64,000 nt of DNA. Origin: Burkholderiales bacterium (GTDB taxonomy: Bacteria > Pseudomonadota > Gammaproteobacteria > Burkholderiales > SG8-41). Positions 8,394 through 17,489 of this stretch are shown in pieces (the stretch's first letter is position 1; the number at the start of each line of letters is the position of its first letter). Made by a program: the position numbers and the translations under genes. The stretch spans positions 372,001-436,000 of the forward strand of contig JAHCAI010000001.1 in NCBI GenBank assembly GCA_019634975.1, read 5' to 3'. Below the pieces are notes generated by a model. That model was not told the origin of the DNA. It saw nothing but the letters and a program-made list of their open reading frames with translations, and did not search any database.

Positions 8394-10029
8394 AGGCTTT
8401 TTTCGTTTCTTCCAAACCAAAATCAATCAAGGCCTGCGCGCGCAGCTTGTTCTTCTGCACTTTCGCGCTGCCGGTCATGCCGATGTGTTCGAAGCTGTCG
8501 ACGATCTTCAGGTAGCGCGGCACGCGGAAATTGGCGAGGCGTTCCCGGCTCCAGCCGATCAGCTCTTCCGGCGTCGCGCTGTGGCCCTCGTTGAGGATCA
8601 CGTACGCGGCCGGCACCTCGATCAGCCGCGGATCGGGCACGCCGATGACCTGCGCCTGCTTGATCGCCGGGTGACGGTGCAGCACGTCCTCCACTTCCGC
8701 CGGCGCGACATTCTCGCCGCCGACGCGGAACACGTCCTTGATGCGGGTGATGAATTTCAGCCGGCCTTCGTCATCCATGATGCCGAGGTCTCCGGTGTGC
8801 AGCCAGCCTTCGGCATCGATCGCCTTCGCGGTCTGCTCGGGCATCCGGTAGTAGCCCTGCATCACGCTCCAGCCGCGGACCTGGATCTCGCCGGTCTTTC
8901 CCGGCGGCTGCACGGCCCCGGTTTCGGGGTTGACCAGCCGCACCTCGACGTCATCGAGGATGTGTGCCCAGCCCTCGATGCGCTTCTCGAGGTCGTCGTC
9001 ATGATGGGACATGCAGACGTTGGGCGAGGCCTCGGACAGGCCGTAGGCCTGGACCAGACCCTTCATGCCCATCTGCCCGACGACGCGGCGCGAGACTTCG
9101 GGCCCGCAGGACACCCAGCCGTTGCGCAGCTTCAGCGGATACTGCGCGAACCTGGGATGGTTGAGCATCATCAGGAACATGGTGTCGTTGCCCGAAGTGT
9201 GGGTGCATTCCTCGCTCCACATCGTCGACAGCGCTTCCTCGGGCTCGAAGGTCGGCGAGGACAGCAGGCAGGCGCCGGTGGTCAGCGCCGCGAGCAGCGA
9301 CAGCGTGGTGCCGGCGACATGGTAGTAGGGGCGCGCGCTGTAATAGCGGTCGCCGGCCTTGAGGTTGAAGCGCGCGGCGACATAGGCCGCGTTGCGCAGC
9401 ATGTTGTCATGGCTGAGCATGACCCCCTTGGGATACGAGGTCGTGCCCGAGGTGAACTGCATCAGCAGCGCGTCATCCGGCTTCACTTCGGGCGGATACG
9501 CTTCATCAAAGGCGGCGCCCTTTTCCAGCAGCGCGGAGAAGCCGATGGCGCCGGCCGGCACGTCCCGGCCCAGTACGACCACGGTGCGCAGCAGCGGCAA
9601 TGCCGGATCGGGCAGGGCGCGGTCCACCGCCGGACAGATGCCGCGCAGCATCGCGATGAAGTCGATCTTGAGAAAGCGGTCGGTGATGAACAGCAGCTTC
9701 ACGTCCGCCTGCTTCAGGCAGTAGAGCATCTCGTCGGCCTTGAAGCGGGTGTTGACCGGCACCGTCACCGCGCCGATGCTCGCGGCGGCGTAGAAGAAGA
9801 TCACCCACTCCAGCGAATTGCCCATGCACACCGCGACATGGTCGCCGCGGCCGATGCCCAGCGCGCGCAGGCCGCGGGCGACTTCGCGCACGTTGTCGCG
9901 CAGTTCCGCCCAGCTCAGGCGGCGCCCGGCGATCACCAGCGCCTCTTCCCGGGCATGCGCCGCGGCGGACGCGGCCAGCGCTTCGGCGAGGGTCTGTTTT
10001 TTCCAGGCGGGTTTACTGTGGTTGATCAC
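8392..10029 (-). CDS. AMP-forming acyl-CoA synthetase (ANL superfamily)
   Basis: A 545-residue adenylate-forming ligase that activates a carboxylic acid with ATP and CoA. It carries the P-loop-like FTSGTTSYPKGVMLSH (near 200), the adenine-binding YGLSEASPN, the hinge TGDLGIMDDEGRL and the C-terminal KVQKNKLR lysine motif, so it appears fully active. Length fits the family. It lies upstream of the DUF35/thiolase pair and downstream of a crotonase gene on the same strand, so it probably supplies the CoA ester for that pathway. Substrate chain type cannot be read from the sequence. Confidence 0.93.
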   Translation of the reverse strand: MINHSKPAWKKQTLAEALAASAAAHAREEALVIAGRRLSWAELRDNVREVARGLRALGIGRGDHVAVCMGNSLEWVIFFYAAASIGAVTVPVNTRFKADEMLYCLKQADVKLLFITDRFLKIDFIAMLRGICPAVDRALPDPALPLLRTVVVLGRDVPAGAIGFSALLEKGAAFDEAYPPEVKPDDALLMQFTSGTTSYPKGVMLSHDNMLRNAAYVAARFNLKAGDRYYSARPYYHVAGTTLSLLAALTTGACLLSSPTFEPEEALSTMWSEECTHTSGNDTMFLMMLNHPRFAQYPLKLRNGWVSCGPEVSRRVVGQMGMKGLVQAYGLSEASPNVCMSHHDDDLEKRIEGWAHILDDVEVRLVNPETGAVQPPGKTGEIQVRGWSVMQGYYRMPEQTAKAIDAEGWLHTGDLGIMDDEGRLKFITRIKDVFRVGGENVAPAEVEDVLHRHPAIKQAQVIGVPDPRLIEVPAAYVILNEGHSATPEELIGWSRERLANFRVPRYLKIVDSFEHIGMTGSAKVQKNKLRAQALIDFGLEETKKA

Positions 10030-10040
10030 AAAAGGTCCGA

Positions 10041-10124
10041 TTTACAGGATGGGCAGGATGGGCAGGATAAAACCCCTGGATCTTTCTGGTGGCAGTGGTT
10101 TTCATCCTGTTCGTCCTGCTGATT
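10041..10124. repeat. ACAGGAT-type inverted tandem repeat (family A, copy 1)
   Basis: The left arm has three tandem units (ACAGGATGG, GCAGGATGG, GCAGGATAAAA). The right arm carries CATCCTGTTCGTCCTGCT about 30 nt later. It sits between the crotonase and ligase genes. Confidence 0.7.
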
Positions 10125-10141
10125 CCGGTTTTGAGCCGCTC

Positions 10142-10912
10142 TTATTTGCCCTTGAACTGCGGTTTGCGTTTTTCCCTGAAGGCGGTGACGCCCTCGACAT
10201 GGTCCGCGGTCATGCGCGCGCCGCAGATCGCCAGCACCTCCATTTCGAGAAGCTGTTCCAGCGTCGGCACATACATGTACTGGAACATGCGTTTCGCCAG
10301 TGTCAGCGCGTAGGTCGCCGAGCCGGCGATCTCGCGCGCGAGGCCCAGCGCCGCCGCCTCCAGCTGATCGTCCGCCACCACCTTGCTGACCAGCCCCATG
10401 TCCTTCGCTTCGGCCGCCGGCAGCTTGCGCGCGCTGTAGACGATTTCCTTGGCGCGGGCGAGTCCGAGGTGCTGGGTCAGGAAATAGATGGCGCCGCCGT
10501 CGGGCGGGATGCCGACGTTCTTGAAGGCCATCAGCAGATAGGCGGTCTCGCTGGCGACGATGAGGTCGCAGGCCAGCGCCATGCTGGCGCCGATGCCGGC
10601 GGCCGGACCGCGCACCGCGGCGATCACCGGCTTCTCGAGGTGGTGCAGCGCGAGGATCATCTGCTGGTGGCCCTTGGAGCGCTTGCGCCCGCTGACCACG
10701 TCGTAGCCGCCCATCGAGCCGACATCGCCGCCGGCGCAGAAGGCGCGGCCGGCGCCGGTGAGCAGCACGACGCGCACGGCGTCGTCCTCGTCGAGCCTGC
10801 GGAAGGCATCGGCCAGTTCGTGGTACATCTCGCCCGACAGCGCATTGAGCTTGTCCGCGCGGTCGAGCAGCACGGTGGCGATGCCGTCGCTGTGGGTGAC
10901 CTTGATGCTCAT
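10142..10912 (-). CDS. Enoyl-CoA hydratase/isomerase family protein
   Basis: A 256-residue crotonase-fold enzyme. The oxyanion-hole segments are GRAFCAGGDVGSM (near 60) and GPAAGIGASMAL (near 105). The region AFKNVGIPPDGG resembles PaaG/dienoyl-isomerase-like members, which lack the first hydratase glutamate, so isomerisation is as likely as hydration. The start MSIKVTHSDG is the first Met giving the canonical N-terminus. It is closely related to and the same length as the crotonase at 22379-23149, so the two are paralogues at opposite ends of the catabolic block. Confidence 0.9.
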   Translation of the reverse strand: MSIKVTHSDGIATVLLDRADKLNALSGEMYHELADAFRRLDEDDAVRVVLLTGAGRAFCAGGDVGSMGGYDVVSGRKRSKGHQQMILALHHLEKPVIAAVRGPAAGIGASMALACDLIVASETAYLLMAFKNVGIPPDGGAIYFLTQHLGLARAKEIVYSARKLPAAEAKDMGLVSKVVADDQLEAAALGLAREIAGSATYALTLAKRMFQYMYVPTLEQLLEMEVLAICGARMTADHVEGVTAFREKRKPQFKGK

Positions 10913-10934
10913 GCTGCGATCCCGTGTCGTGTGG

Positions 10935-11897
10935 TCAGAAAGAAGTGATGCCGGCGCGCTCAAGCACCTTTTTCCATTTTTCGACTTCGCTGCGCAGGTG
11001 GGCAACAAACTCGGCGGTGCTGCTGCCAACCGGGTCGGATCCGTCGCGCTTGAGCTGCTCGGCGAGTTCCGGTGACTTGACGATGCGCACCGTGCTGTCG
11101 GCAATTTTCGCGATCACGTCCTTCGGGGTGCGTGCGGGTGCGGTGAGACCGTTCCAGGCCACGGACTGGAATCCCTTGAGGCCCTGCTCATCGAGCGTCG
11201 GCACTTCGGGCAGAGCAGCGGTGCGGCCGAGGCTGGTGACGCCGATCACGCGCAGCCGGCCGGACTTGATGTGAGGCATCACCGAGGTCAGGCCGTTGAA
11301 GGCCATGTCGACGTGGCCGCCGATGAGGTCGACCAGCGCCGGCGCATTGCCCTTGTACGGAACATGAATCATCTTTACTCCGGCCATCGCATTGAGCAAT
11401 TCGCCCGACAGATGGGGCACGCCGCCGTTGCCGGAGGAGGCGAAGTTCATCTGGCCCGGCCGTGCCTTGGCGAGGGCGACGAGTTCCCGGACGTTCTTGG
11501 CAGGCACGCCGGGATGCACCACCAGACCCATCGGTGTGGTGTTGATCAGGGTGATCGGTTCGAAGTCCTTTGCCGGGTCGTAGGGCAGTTTTTTCATCAC
11601 GCTGGGCACCACGGTGAACGGTGCCGGAGTCACCAGCAGCGTGTGGCCATCGGGCGCCGCCTTGGCGACGAGATCGGTGCCGATCGTGGTGTTGCCGCCG
11701 GGGCGGTTGTCGACGATCACCTGCTGGCCCCAGGCCTCTGCCAGACGCGGTGCGATGGTGCGCGCGATGACGTCGGTGCTGCCGCCGGCGGCGAAGGGCA
11801 CGATCAGGCGCACCGTCCTGCTCGGATAGGGCTGCGCTGCCGCCCATCCCGAGGTCGACAAAAATACTATTAAAAACAATGGCTTGATAAGCCTCAT
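10935..11897 (-). CDS. Bug/TctC-family solute-binding protein (tandem copy 1)
   Basis: A 320-residue receptor with a signal peptide (MRLIKPLFLIVFL...WAAAQ), then YPSRTVRLIVPFAAGG, VDNRPGG, KKLPYDPAKDFEPIT and HVPYKGNAPA. It is the same length as, and highly similar to, the next upstream gene at 12114-13076, sharing stretches such as APDGHTLLVTPAPFT. The pair is a tandem duplication. An AGGAGG box precedes the start. The segment separating the two contains a remnant of the neighbouring flavoprotein gene, so the duplicated unit was larger than one gene. Confidence 0.93.
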   Translation of the reverse strand: MRLIKPLFLIVFLSTSGWAAAQPYPSRTVRLIVPFAAGGSTDVIARTIAPRLAEAWGQQVIVDNRPGGNTTIGTDLVAKAAPDGHTLLVTPAPFTVVPSVMKKLPYDPAKDFEPITLINTTPMGLVVHPGVPAKNVRELVALAKARPGQMNFASSGNGGVPHLSGELLNAMAGVKMIHVPYKGNAPALVDLIGGHVDMAFNGLTSVMPHIKSGRLRVIGVTSLGRTAALPEVPTLDEQGLKGFQSVAWNGLTAPARTPKDVIAKIADSTVRIVKSPELAEQLKRDGSDPVGSSTAEFVAHLRSEVEKWKKVLERAGITSF

Positions 11898-11939
11898 CGG
11901 AACTCCTCCTGCTGATCGGTCGGATTCTGGAATCTGGCG

Positions 11940-12082
11940 CTAGACCACCTGGGTACGCCGCAGGCGATGCATCGCCGTGCAGGATTCGTTTTCAGGGCGA
12001 TTGACGATCGCAGTCGATGGTTCGATGCCATCGTTGAACACCGCGACCTGGTCGCAGGACCGCATCGCCTTCCCGGCGTCCT
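11940..12082 (-). pseudogene. Remnant of nitronate-monooxygenase-like gene (C-terminus only)
   Basis: The minus-strand reading frame gives AMRSCDQVAVFNDGIEP followed by STAIVNRPE and TAMHRL, then a stop. It lines up residue by residue with the C-terminus of the intact protein at 13112-14110 (AMLSCGQGVVFADRIEP...AAMHRL). No upstream part of the gene remains, since the next Bug gene begins immediately. It is a relic of a duplicated flavoprotein-plus-Bug unit in which one flavoprotein copy was deleted. Confidence 0.8.
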
Positions 12083-12113
12083 CTCTGAGGGGGGCTTGAT
12101 GCTCATGCCATCC

Positions 12114-13076
12114 TTACAGGGACTTGATGCCGGCACGCTCGATGACCTTTTTCCATTTGGCGATCTCGTCGCTCAGGAAGGCGGTGTATTCAGCAGTCGA
12201 GCTGCCCACGGGGTCGGAGCCTTCACGCTTCAGGAACTCCACGAGCTCCGGCGATTTCATCAGCCGCGCCACATCGCCCGCGACGCGATCAACCGCGGCT
12301 TTGGGGATGCCGGCCGGACCGGTGATGCCGTTCCAGGCGACAGCCTGGAAGCCCTTGAGGCCCTGCTCGTCGAGCGTCGGCATGTCCGGCAGGGCCGCGC
12401 TGCGCTTGAGGCTGGTGACACCGAGTGCGCGCAGCTTGCCGGACTTGATGTGTTGCATGGCCGAGGTCAGGCCGTTGTAGGCCATGTCGATATGTCCGCC
12501 GAGCAGGTCAATCATCGCCGGGCCGTTGCCCTTGTACGGCACATGGGTGATCTTGACGTTGGCCATGGCATTGAAGAGCTCGCCTGCGAGATGGTTCGAG
12601 CCGCCGCTGCCGGAGGAACCGAAATTCAGCACGCCGGGCCTGGCCTTGGCCAGCGCGACCAGTTCCTTGATGTTTTTCACCGGCACGCCGGGGTGCACGA
12701 TCACCACCAGCGGCGTGGTGTTGATCAGCGTGATGGGTGCGAAATCCTTCGCCGGATCGTACGGCAGTTTTTTCATCAGGCTGGGCACGATGGTGAAGGG
12801 AGCGGGTGTTACCAGCAGCGTGTGGCCATCGGGAGCCGACTTGGCGACGATGTCGGTGCCGATCGTGGTGCTGCCGCCGGCACGATTGTCGACGATGACC
12901 TGCTGGCCCCAGACTTCGCTCAGCTTCTGCGCGACCAGGCGACCCATGATGTCGGTGCTGCCGCCGGCGGCGAAGGGCACCACCAGGCGCACAGGCTTGC
13001 TCGGATAGGCCTGCGCTGCGGCCATTCCAGGGATCAACAAAAAAGTCAATAAAAACAATGATTTGCTGAGTTTCAT
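12114..13076 (-). CDS. Bug/TctC-family solute-binding protein (tandem copy 2)
   Basis: A 320-residue receptor with signal peptide MKLSKSLFLLTFLLIPGMAAAQ, then YPSKPVRLVVPFAAGG, VDNRAGG, KKLPYDPAKDFAPIT and HVPYKGNGPA. It is paralogous to 10935-11897, and differences concentrate in the ligand-loop regions (SSGSGGSNHLAG against SSGNGGVPHLSG). It is downstream of the flavoprotein gene with 35 nt between them. The bases encoding its signal peptide are strikingly T-rich compared with the surrounding gene and resemble the AT-rich boundary motif. Confidence 0.93.
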   Translation of the reverse strand: MKLSKSLFLLTFLLIPGMAAAQAYPSKPVRLVVPFAAGGSTDIMGRLVAQKLSEVWGQQVIVDNRAGGSTTIGTDIVAKSAPDGHTLLVTPAPFTIVPSLMKKLPYDPAKDFAPITLINTTPLVVIVHPGVPVKNIKELVALAKARPGVLNFGSSGSGGSNHLAGELFNAMANVKITHVPYKGNGPAMIDLLGGHIDMAYNGLTSAMQHIKSGKLRALGVTSLKRSAALPDMPTLDEQGLKGFQAVAWNGITGPAGIPKAAVDRVAGDVARLMKSPELVEFLKREGSDPVGSSTAEYTAFLSDEIAKWKKVIERAGIKSL

Positions 13077-13111
13077 CGGGTTTTCTCCTCGTTATATGTC
13101 CGTTCCCGCAA

Positions 13112-14110
13112 TCAGGTGGACGGCTGGTAAAGGCCCTGCAAACGGTGCATTGCCGCGCGGGCCTCGGTTTCAAGGCGGTCGACGATTGCCGCCAGTGGTT
13201 CGATTCTATCGGCGAACACCACGCCCTGGCCGCAGGACAGCATCGCCTTTTCGACGTCGCCGCTTTCGTAGGCCTTGCGGCCTACGGTGCCCATGATGTG
13301 CGGCAGAATGCCGGCGGTGTCAACCGGCTCCGTTTTCTCGAGTTGCTGGATCATCGCGACATGCGCGGTTTTCAGCGCGCGCTGGGTGTTGCGCATCGAT
13401 TGCAGCAGCAGCGTGGTGTCGGTTTCGCTGGCTCCGACCAGACGCTCCTTGTAGGCGCGGTGTGCCCAGATTTCCTCGGATACCAGGAAACGCGTGCCCA
13501 TCGCCACGCCTTCGGCGCCCAGCGCCAGCGCGGCCACCAGCTGCTCGCCGGTGCCGAGTCCGCCGGCGAGGATGACCGGGATTTTCACCGAGCGCGCTGC
13601 GGCGGCACCGGCAACGATGCTGCCCACCGGTTCGACGCCGGGATGGCCGCCGGCCTCGGCGCCGATCACGGTCACTGCATCGGCGCCCAGGGATTCGGCT
13701 TTTTTGACGTAGCGCAGCACCCCGGGCACCTTGTGCAGCACCGTGATGCCGGCATCCTTCAGCCGCCGGATATAGGCCTCGGGATTGTTGCCGGCGGTTT
13801 CGACAAACTTCACGCCTTCCTCGATCACCGCGTCGATCAGCGGGTTGACTCGGTCGCTGCCGTCGCGGCTGACGCGGATCATGATATTGACGCCGAAGGG
13901 TTTGCCCTGCGCCAGTTCGCGGCAGCGGCGGATGCCCGCGCGCAGCGCCGGCACGTCGGGAAAGCTCGCCGCGGTCATGAAGCCGATCAGCCCCGCGCGC
14001 GCGACCGCCGCGACATAGACCGGGTCGGCGAGCCACATCAGCCCGCTGGCGACGATGGGCAGGCGGATGCCGTAGAGCTCGGTGATTCGGGTTTTGAAGG
14101 GGGCGGTCAT
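13112..14110 (-). CDS. Nitronate monooxygenase-like FMN-dependent TIM-barrel protein
   Basis: A 332-residue flavoprotein of the 2-nitropropane dioxygenase/NMO family. It has the N-terminal PIVASGLMWLADP, the flavin-phosphate loops GAEAGGHPG (near 150) and GGLGTGEQLVAALALGAEGVAMGTRF (near 185-210). The family includes nitronate monooxygenases, which detoxify nitronates, and enoyl reductases; the exact reaction cannot be chosen. It is followed 35 nt later by a Bug gene. A remnant of a second copy at 11940-12082 shows that this pair was once duplicated. Confidence 0.9.
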   Translation of the reverse strand: MTAPFKTRITELYGIRLPIVASGLMWLADPVYVAAVARAGLIGFMTAASFPDVPALRAGIRRCRELAQGKPFGVNIMIRVSRDGSDRVNPLIDAVIEEGVKFVETAGNNPEAYIRRLKDAGITVLHKVPGVLRYVKKAESLGADAVTVIGAEAGGHPGVEPVGSIVAGAAAARSVKIPVILAGGLGTGEQLVAALALGAEGVAMGTRFLVSEEIWAHRAYKERLVGASETDTTLLLQSMRNTQRALKTAHVAMIQQLEKTEPVDTAGILPHIMGTVGRKAYESGDVEKAMLSCGQGVVFADRIEPLAAIVDRLETEARAAMHRLQGLYQPST

Positions 14111-14130
14111 GACTGCAGTCAGTCAATTAA

Positions 14131-14235
14131 TTAACAGGATGTACAGGATGAACAGGATAAAAAACGGCCTTTACTGGGAATTCACGACATCGATAAACGG
14201 GTTTCATCCTGTAAATCCTGTCCATCCTGCAAATT
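14131..14235. repeat. ACAGGAT-type inverted tandem repeat (family A, copy 2)
   Basis: The left arm AACAGGATGTACAGGATGAACAGGAT is followed, about 40 nt later, by TCATCCTGTAAATCCTGTCCATCCTG. Three units per arm; the right arm ends just before the stop codon of the NDP-forming synthetase. Confidence 0.75.
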
Positions 14236-14240
14236 GTTTT

Positions 14241-16364
14241 TTAGTTTTTAAGCACTACCAACGCATCCGCGGCCACCACGCCATCGGCGTTGACGAACAG
14301 CGGGTTGATGTCGATTTCGGCGATGCGGTCGGCATGGTCGGCGACCAGCAGCGACAGCCGCGACAGCGCGTCGGCCAGCGCATCGATGTTGCAGGCCGGC
14401 CGGCCGCGGTAACCCTGCAGCAGCTTCACGCCGCGGATTTCGCGGATCATCGCCTTCGCGGTCTCCGCATCGAAGGGCGCGTAGCGGTGGGTGACGTCGT
14501 GCATGATCTCGGTGAACACGCCGCCGAGCCCGAAGGCGATCAGCGGGCCGAAATGCGGGTCGTTGACCGCGCCGACGATGACCTCCTCGCCGGCGGCCAT
14601 CTGCTGCACCAGGATGCCGTCGATGCGGGCGTCGGCCTTGTATGCCTTCGCCGCCGCCAGCACTTCGCGTGCCGCCTGCTTCAGGCCGTCGAGCGTCGTG
14701 ATGTTGAGGCGGATCACGCCGGCCTCGGTCTTGTGCGGGATGTCCGCGGACTCGATTTTCACCGCGAGCGGAAAGGGCAGCGGGGTGCCCGACAGTTTTT
14801 CCACCGCATCGGCTGCCAGCAGCTTTTCGCCGGTGACCGGGATGCCGTAGGCCTGGAGCAGTGCCTTCGAGGCATGTTCGCCCAGGGTGCCGCTGCCCTT
14901 GAGTTCCAGTTTCTGCGGGGCGATCGCGCGTTTGCCGGCGCGGGCGCGCCGGGCCTCGTGCTCGCCGCGTTTGCCGGCGAAATCGGCGAGCGCGGCCATC
15001 GCATCGACGGTGCGTCCCGGCGCGAGGATGCAGGGCACGCCGTGGCGTTCGAGGTAATCCATCGCCGCGCGGTTGTCATCGGGCGAGGTCGGCCAGTTCA
15101 GCAGCAGCGGCTTGTCGGTGTCTTTGAGCATCGCGACGAGGCCCTCCGCCCAGGCCTGGGCGACGCTGCCGCGCGGCGAGCGCGCGACGATGGCGTCGAT
15201 GTTGGGGTCGGCCAGCACTTCGCGCATGGTCTTGGTGTACGAGGCGAAGTTGTCGTTGTAGCCCTGGGCGGTGGTGTCGATCGGGTTTTCTATGGAAGCG
15301 TAGGCGACGACGATGCCGCGCAGCTTCTCGCGGGTGGCATCGGTGAGGCGCGGCAGCGTGAGGCCGCGCGCGACGCAGCGGTCGGCGAGCAGCACGCCGG
15401 CGCCGCCGGACAGGGTCATCACGCCGATGCCCCGGCCCTTGGGCAGCTTGCGCGCGCGGAAGGCCTTGCAGTAGTCCACCAGGTCGTCGACGTCCTGCAC
15501 CTCGATGAAGCCGCCTTCGCGGAACGCGGCGCGGAACATTTCGTAGCCCGCGGTCAGCCGCGCCGTGTGCGAGGTGGCGGCCTTGCTGCCGATGTCGGTG
15601 TTGCCGACTTTCCAGATCAGGATCGGCTTGCCCAGTTCCAGCGCCCTTGCGCCGAGGCGGCGCAGGCGCTTGCCCTCGGTGGTGCCTTCGAGGAAGGCGG
15701 TGAGGATTTCGACATCGTCGCGCTCGATCAGGTGCTCCATCCAGTCGAGCGCCGTGAGATCGGCCTCGTTGCCGGTGGAGATCACGTGGTTGAAGCCAAG
15801 GCCGTGGTAGCAGGCGACTGCGACCACCCCGAAGCCGAAGCCGCCGGACTGGGTGACCATAGCAATCGGCCCGGGCTTCAGCGTGCGCAGCTGCAGCGTG
15901 CCGCCGAAGCCGAGACGGAAATCCGCGTCGAGGTTGAGCACGCCGAGGCAGTTGGGGCCGACGACGCGCACGCCGCTGGATTTCACCGCGGCCAGCAGCT
16001 TGTCATTGAGCGCCTTGCCCGCCTCGCCGGCTTCGCTGAAACCGGCCGACAGCACCACCGCGAAGGGAATGCCGGCCTTGCCGCATTGCTCGATGGCGCC
16101 CGGCACCAGGTGGCCGGCGACGGCGATCAGCGCCACGTCGCAGGGCTTCGGTACGGCGGTGACATCGGGGTAGCAGGTGAGTCCCTTGATCTCGGTGTAC
16201 TTGGGGTTCACCGGATAGACCCTGCCCTTGTAACCGTATTCGGTGAGCAGCTTGATCGGCTGGCCGCCGATGCGCGCGAGATCCGTGGAGGCGCCGATGA
16301 TGGCGACGCCGCGCGGGTCGAGCAGGCGGGAGAGGTCGGGGGCGGTGGTGGCTGGGATGGTCAT
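14241..16364 (-). CDS. NDP-forming acyl-CoA synthetase (fused alpha/beta subunits)
   Basis: A 707-residue protein of the acetate-CoA ligase (ADP-forming)/Pat-like family that converts an acid plus ATP and CoA to acyl-CoA with ADP and phosphate, or the reverse. In order: CoA-binding Rossmann domain (LLDPRGVAIIGAS near 15), succinyl-CoA-ligase-like domains with STGNEAD, the SHTARLTAGYE segment carrying the probable phosphohistidine, and a C-terminal ATP-grasp domain (PLAVKIES, GAVNDPHFGPLIAFGLGG). Full length for the fused form. No acetyltransferase domain is seen. It is flanked on both sides by family A repeats. Confidence 0.92.
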   Translation of the reverse strand: MTIPATTAPDLSRLLDPRGVAIIGASTDLARIGGQPIKLLTEYGYKGRVYPVNPKYTEIKGLTCYPDVTAVPKPCDVALIAVAGHLVPGAIEQCGKAGIPFAVVLSAGFSEAGEAGKALNDKLLAAVKSSGVRVVGPNCLGVLNLDADFRLGFGGTLQLRTLKPGPIAMVTQSGGFGFGVVAVACYHGLGFNHVISTGNEADLTALDWMEHLIERDDVEILTAFLEGTTEGKRLRRLGARALELGKPILIWKVGNTDIGSKAATSHTARLTAGYEMFRAAFREGGFIEVQDVDDLVDYCKAFRARKLPKGRGIGVMTLSGGAGVLLADRCVARGLTLPRLTDATREKLRGIVVAYASIENPIDTTAQGYNDNFASYTKTMREVLADPNIDAIVARSPRGSVAQAWAEGLVAMLKDTDKPLLLNWPTSPDDNRAAMDYLERHGVPCILAPGRTVDAMAALADFAGKRGEHEARRARAGKRAIAPQKLELKGSGTLGEHASKALLQAYGIPVTGEKLLAADAVEKLSGTPLPFPLAVKIESADIPHKTEAGVIRLNITTLDGLKQAAREVLAAAKAYKADARIDGILVQQMAAGEEVIVGAVNDPHFGPLIAFGLGGVFTEIMHDVTHRYAPFDAETAKAMIREIRGVKLLQGYRGRPACNIDALADALSRLSLLVADHADRIAEIDINPLFVNADGVVAADALVVLKN

Positions 16365-16402
16365 GGATAAAATGAACGGGAAAGGAACATCACAAGAAAA
16401 GC

Positions 16403-16500
16403 AATTAACAGGATGGACAGGATGAACAGGATTAAAACCGATATGCCGTGACGGGAACCTTCATGGTTTTATCCCGAACATCCTGTCCATCCTGTAAATA
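16403..16500. repeat. ACAGGAT-type inverted tandem repeat (family A, copy 3)
   Basis: The left arm has three ACAGGAT units (TTAACAGGATGGACAGGATG then AACAGGAT). The right arm has CATCCTGTCCATCCTGTAAA about 50 nt later, ending 8 nt before the stop codon of the Bug gene. Confidence 0.75.
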
Positions 16501-16508
16501 AACGCCTC

Positions 16509-17465
16509 TTAATCCGTGCGCATGTTGGCGGCCTTGACCAGGTTCGCCCATTTCTCGGTTTCGCTGCGGATGAAGGCGGTGAACTCCTCGGGGGAGCTCG
16601 CCACCGGTTCGGCGCCCTGGCCCGACAGCTTTTCGACGACATCCGGCGCGCGCAGCGCCTTGACGGCTTCGGCGTGCAGCCGCGTGATCACCGGCCGCGG
16701 CGTGCCGGCCGGCGCCAGCAGGCCGTACCAGCCGCTGGCGCTGTAGCCTTTCAGCGTTTCGCCGATGGTGGGCAGCTCGGGCAGCAGGGCCGAGCGCTTG
16801 GCGGAGGTCACCGCGAGCCCGCGCACCTTGCCGGACTTGATGTGCGGCGTGATGATCAGGCTGTTCTCGTAGCTCATGTCGACTTCGCCGGAGACCAGCG
16901 CCACCAGCGCCGGGGCGCCGCCCTTGTAGGCGACGTGGGTGATGTCGACCTTGGCCATCAGCTTCAGCAGCTCGCCTGCAAGATGGGTGATGGTGCCGTT
17001 GCCCGACGAGGCGTAATTCAGCTTGCCTTTCTTGGCGAGTGCCAGCAGTTCCTTGACGCTTTTCGCCGGCACCGAGGGGTGAACCACCAGCACGCTGGTC
17101 ACGGAGACGCTCTGCGTGATCGGCGCGAGGTCGCGCAGGGTGTCATAGCCCAGCTTCGGGTTCAGGCTTTTGGCCACGGCAAGACCGCCGATGGTGCCCA
17201 TCACCAGGGTGTAGCCGTCGGGCGCCGCCTTGGCGACCATTTCGGTGCCGATCGCGCCGCCGGCGCCGCCGCGGTTCTCGACCACCACCTGCTGGCCCAG
17301 CGCTTCGGCCATTTTGGGCGCCATCAGGCGGGTGACGATGTCGGTGGGGCCGCCCGGCGGGAAGGGCACGACCACGCGTACCGGCTTGGCGGGATAGCTC
17401 TGGGCGGCCACGGGCAGGGCCAGTCCGGCGGCGAGCAGCGGCAGAAGCAGCAGCGATCGTTTCAT
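16509..17465 (-). CDS. Bug/TctC-family solute-binding protein
   Basis: A 318-residue receptor. The start MKRSLLLLPLLAAGL is chosen over an in-frame Met eight codons upstream because AGGAGGAGG lies directly ahead of it and it opens a clean signal peptide ending PVAAQ. Motifs are YPAKPVRVVVPFPPGGPTD, VENRGGAGGA, NPKLGYDTLRDLAPIT and HVAYKGGAPA. It lies 24 nt after a glutathione-transferase gene (Bug start at 17465, GST stop at 17490) on the same strand. No membrane subunits are nearby. Confidence 0.93.
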   Translation of the reverse strand: MKRSLLLLPLLAAGLALPVAAQSYPAKPVRVVVPFPPGGPTDIVTRLMAPKMAEALGQQVVVENRGGAGGAIGTEMVAKAAPDGYTLVMGTIGGLAVAKSLNPKLGYDTLRDLAPITQSVSVTSVLVVHPSVPAKSVKELLALAKKGKLNYASSGNGTITHLAGELLKLMAKVDITHVAYKGGAPALVALVSGEVDMSYENSLIITPHIKSGKVRGLAVTSAKRSALLPELPTIGETLKGYSASGWYGLLAPAGTPRPVITRLHAEAVKALRAPDVVEKLSGQGAEPVASSPEEFTAFIRSETEKWANLVKAANMRTD

Positions 17466-17489
17466 GGTGTCCTCCTCCTGGAATGTCAT

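Noticed and set aside
14082..16370. Plus-strand frame of 762 codons opposite the NDP-forming synthetase
   Set aside because: Antisense shadow with no recognisable domains; the minus strand has a complete enzyme.
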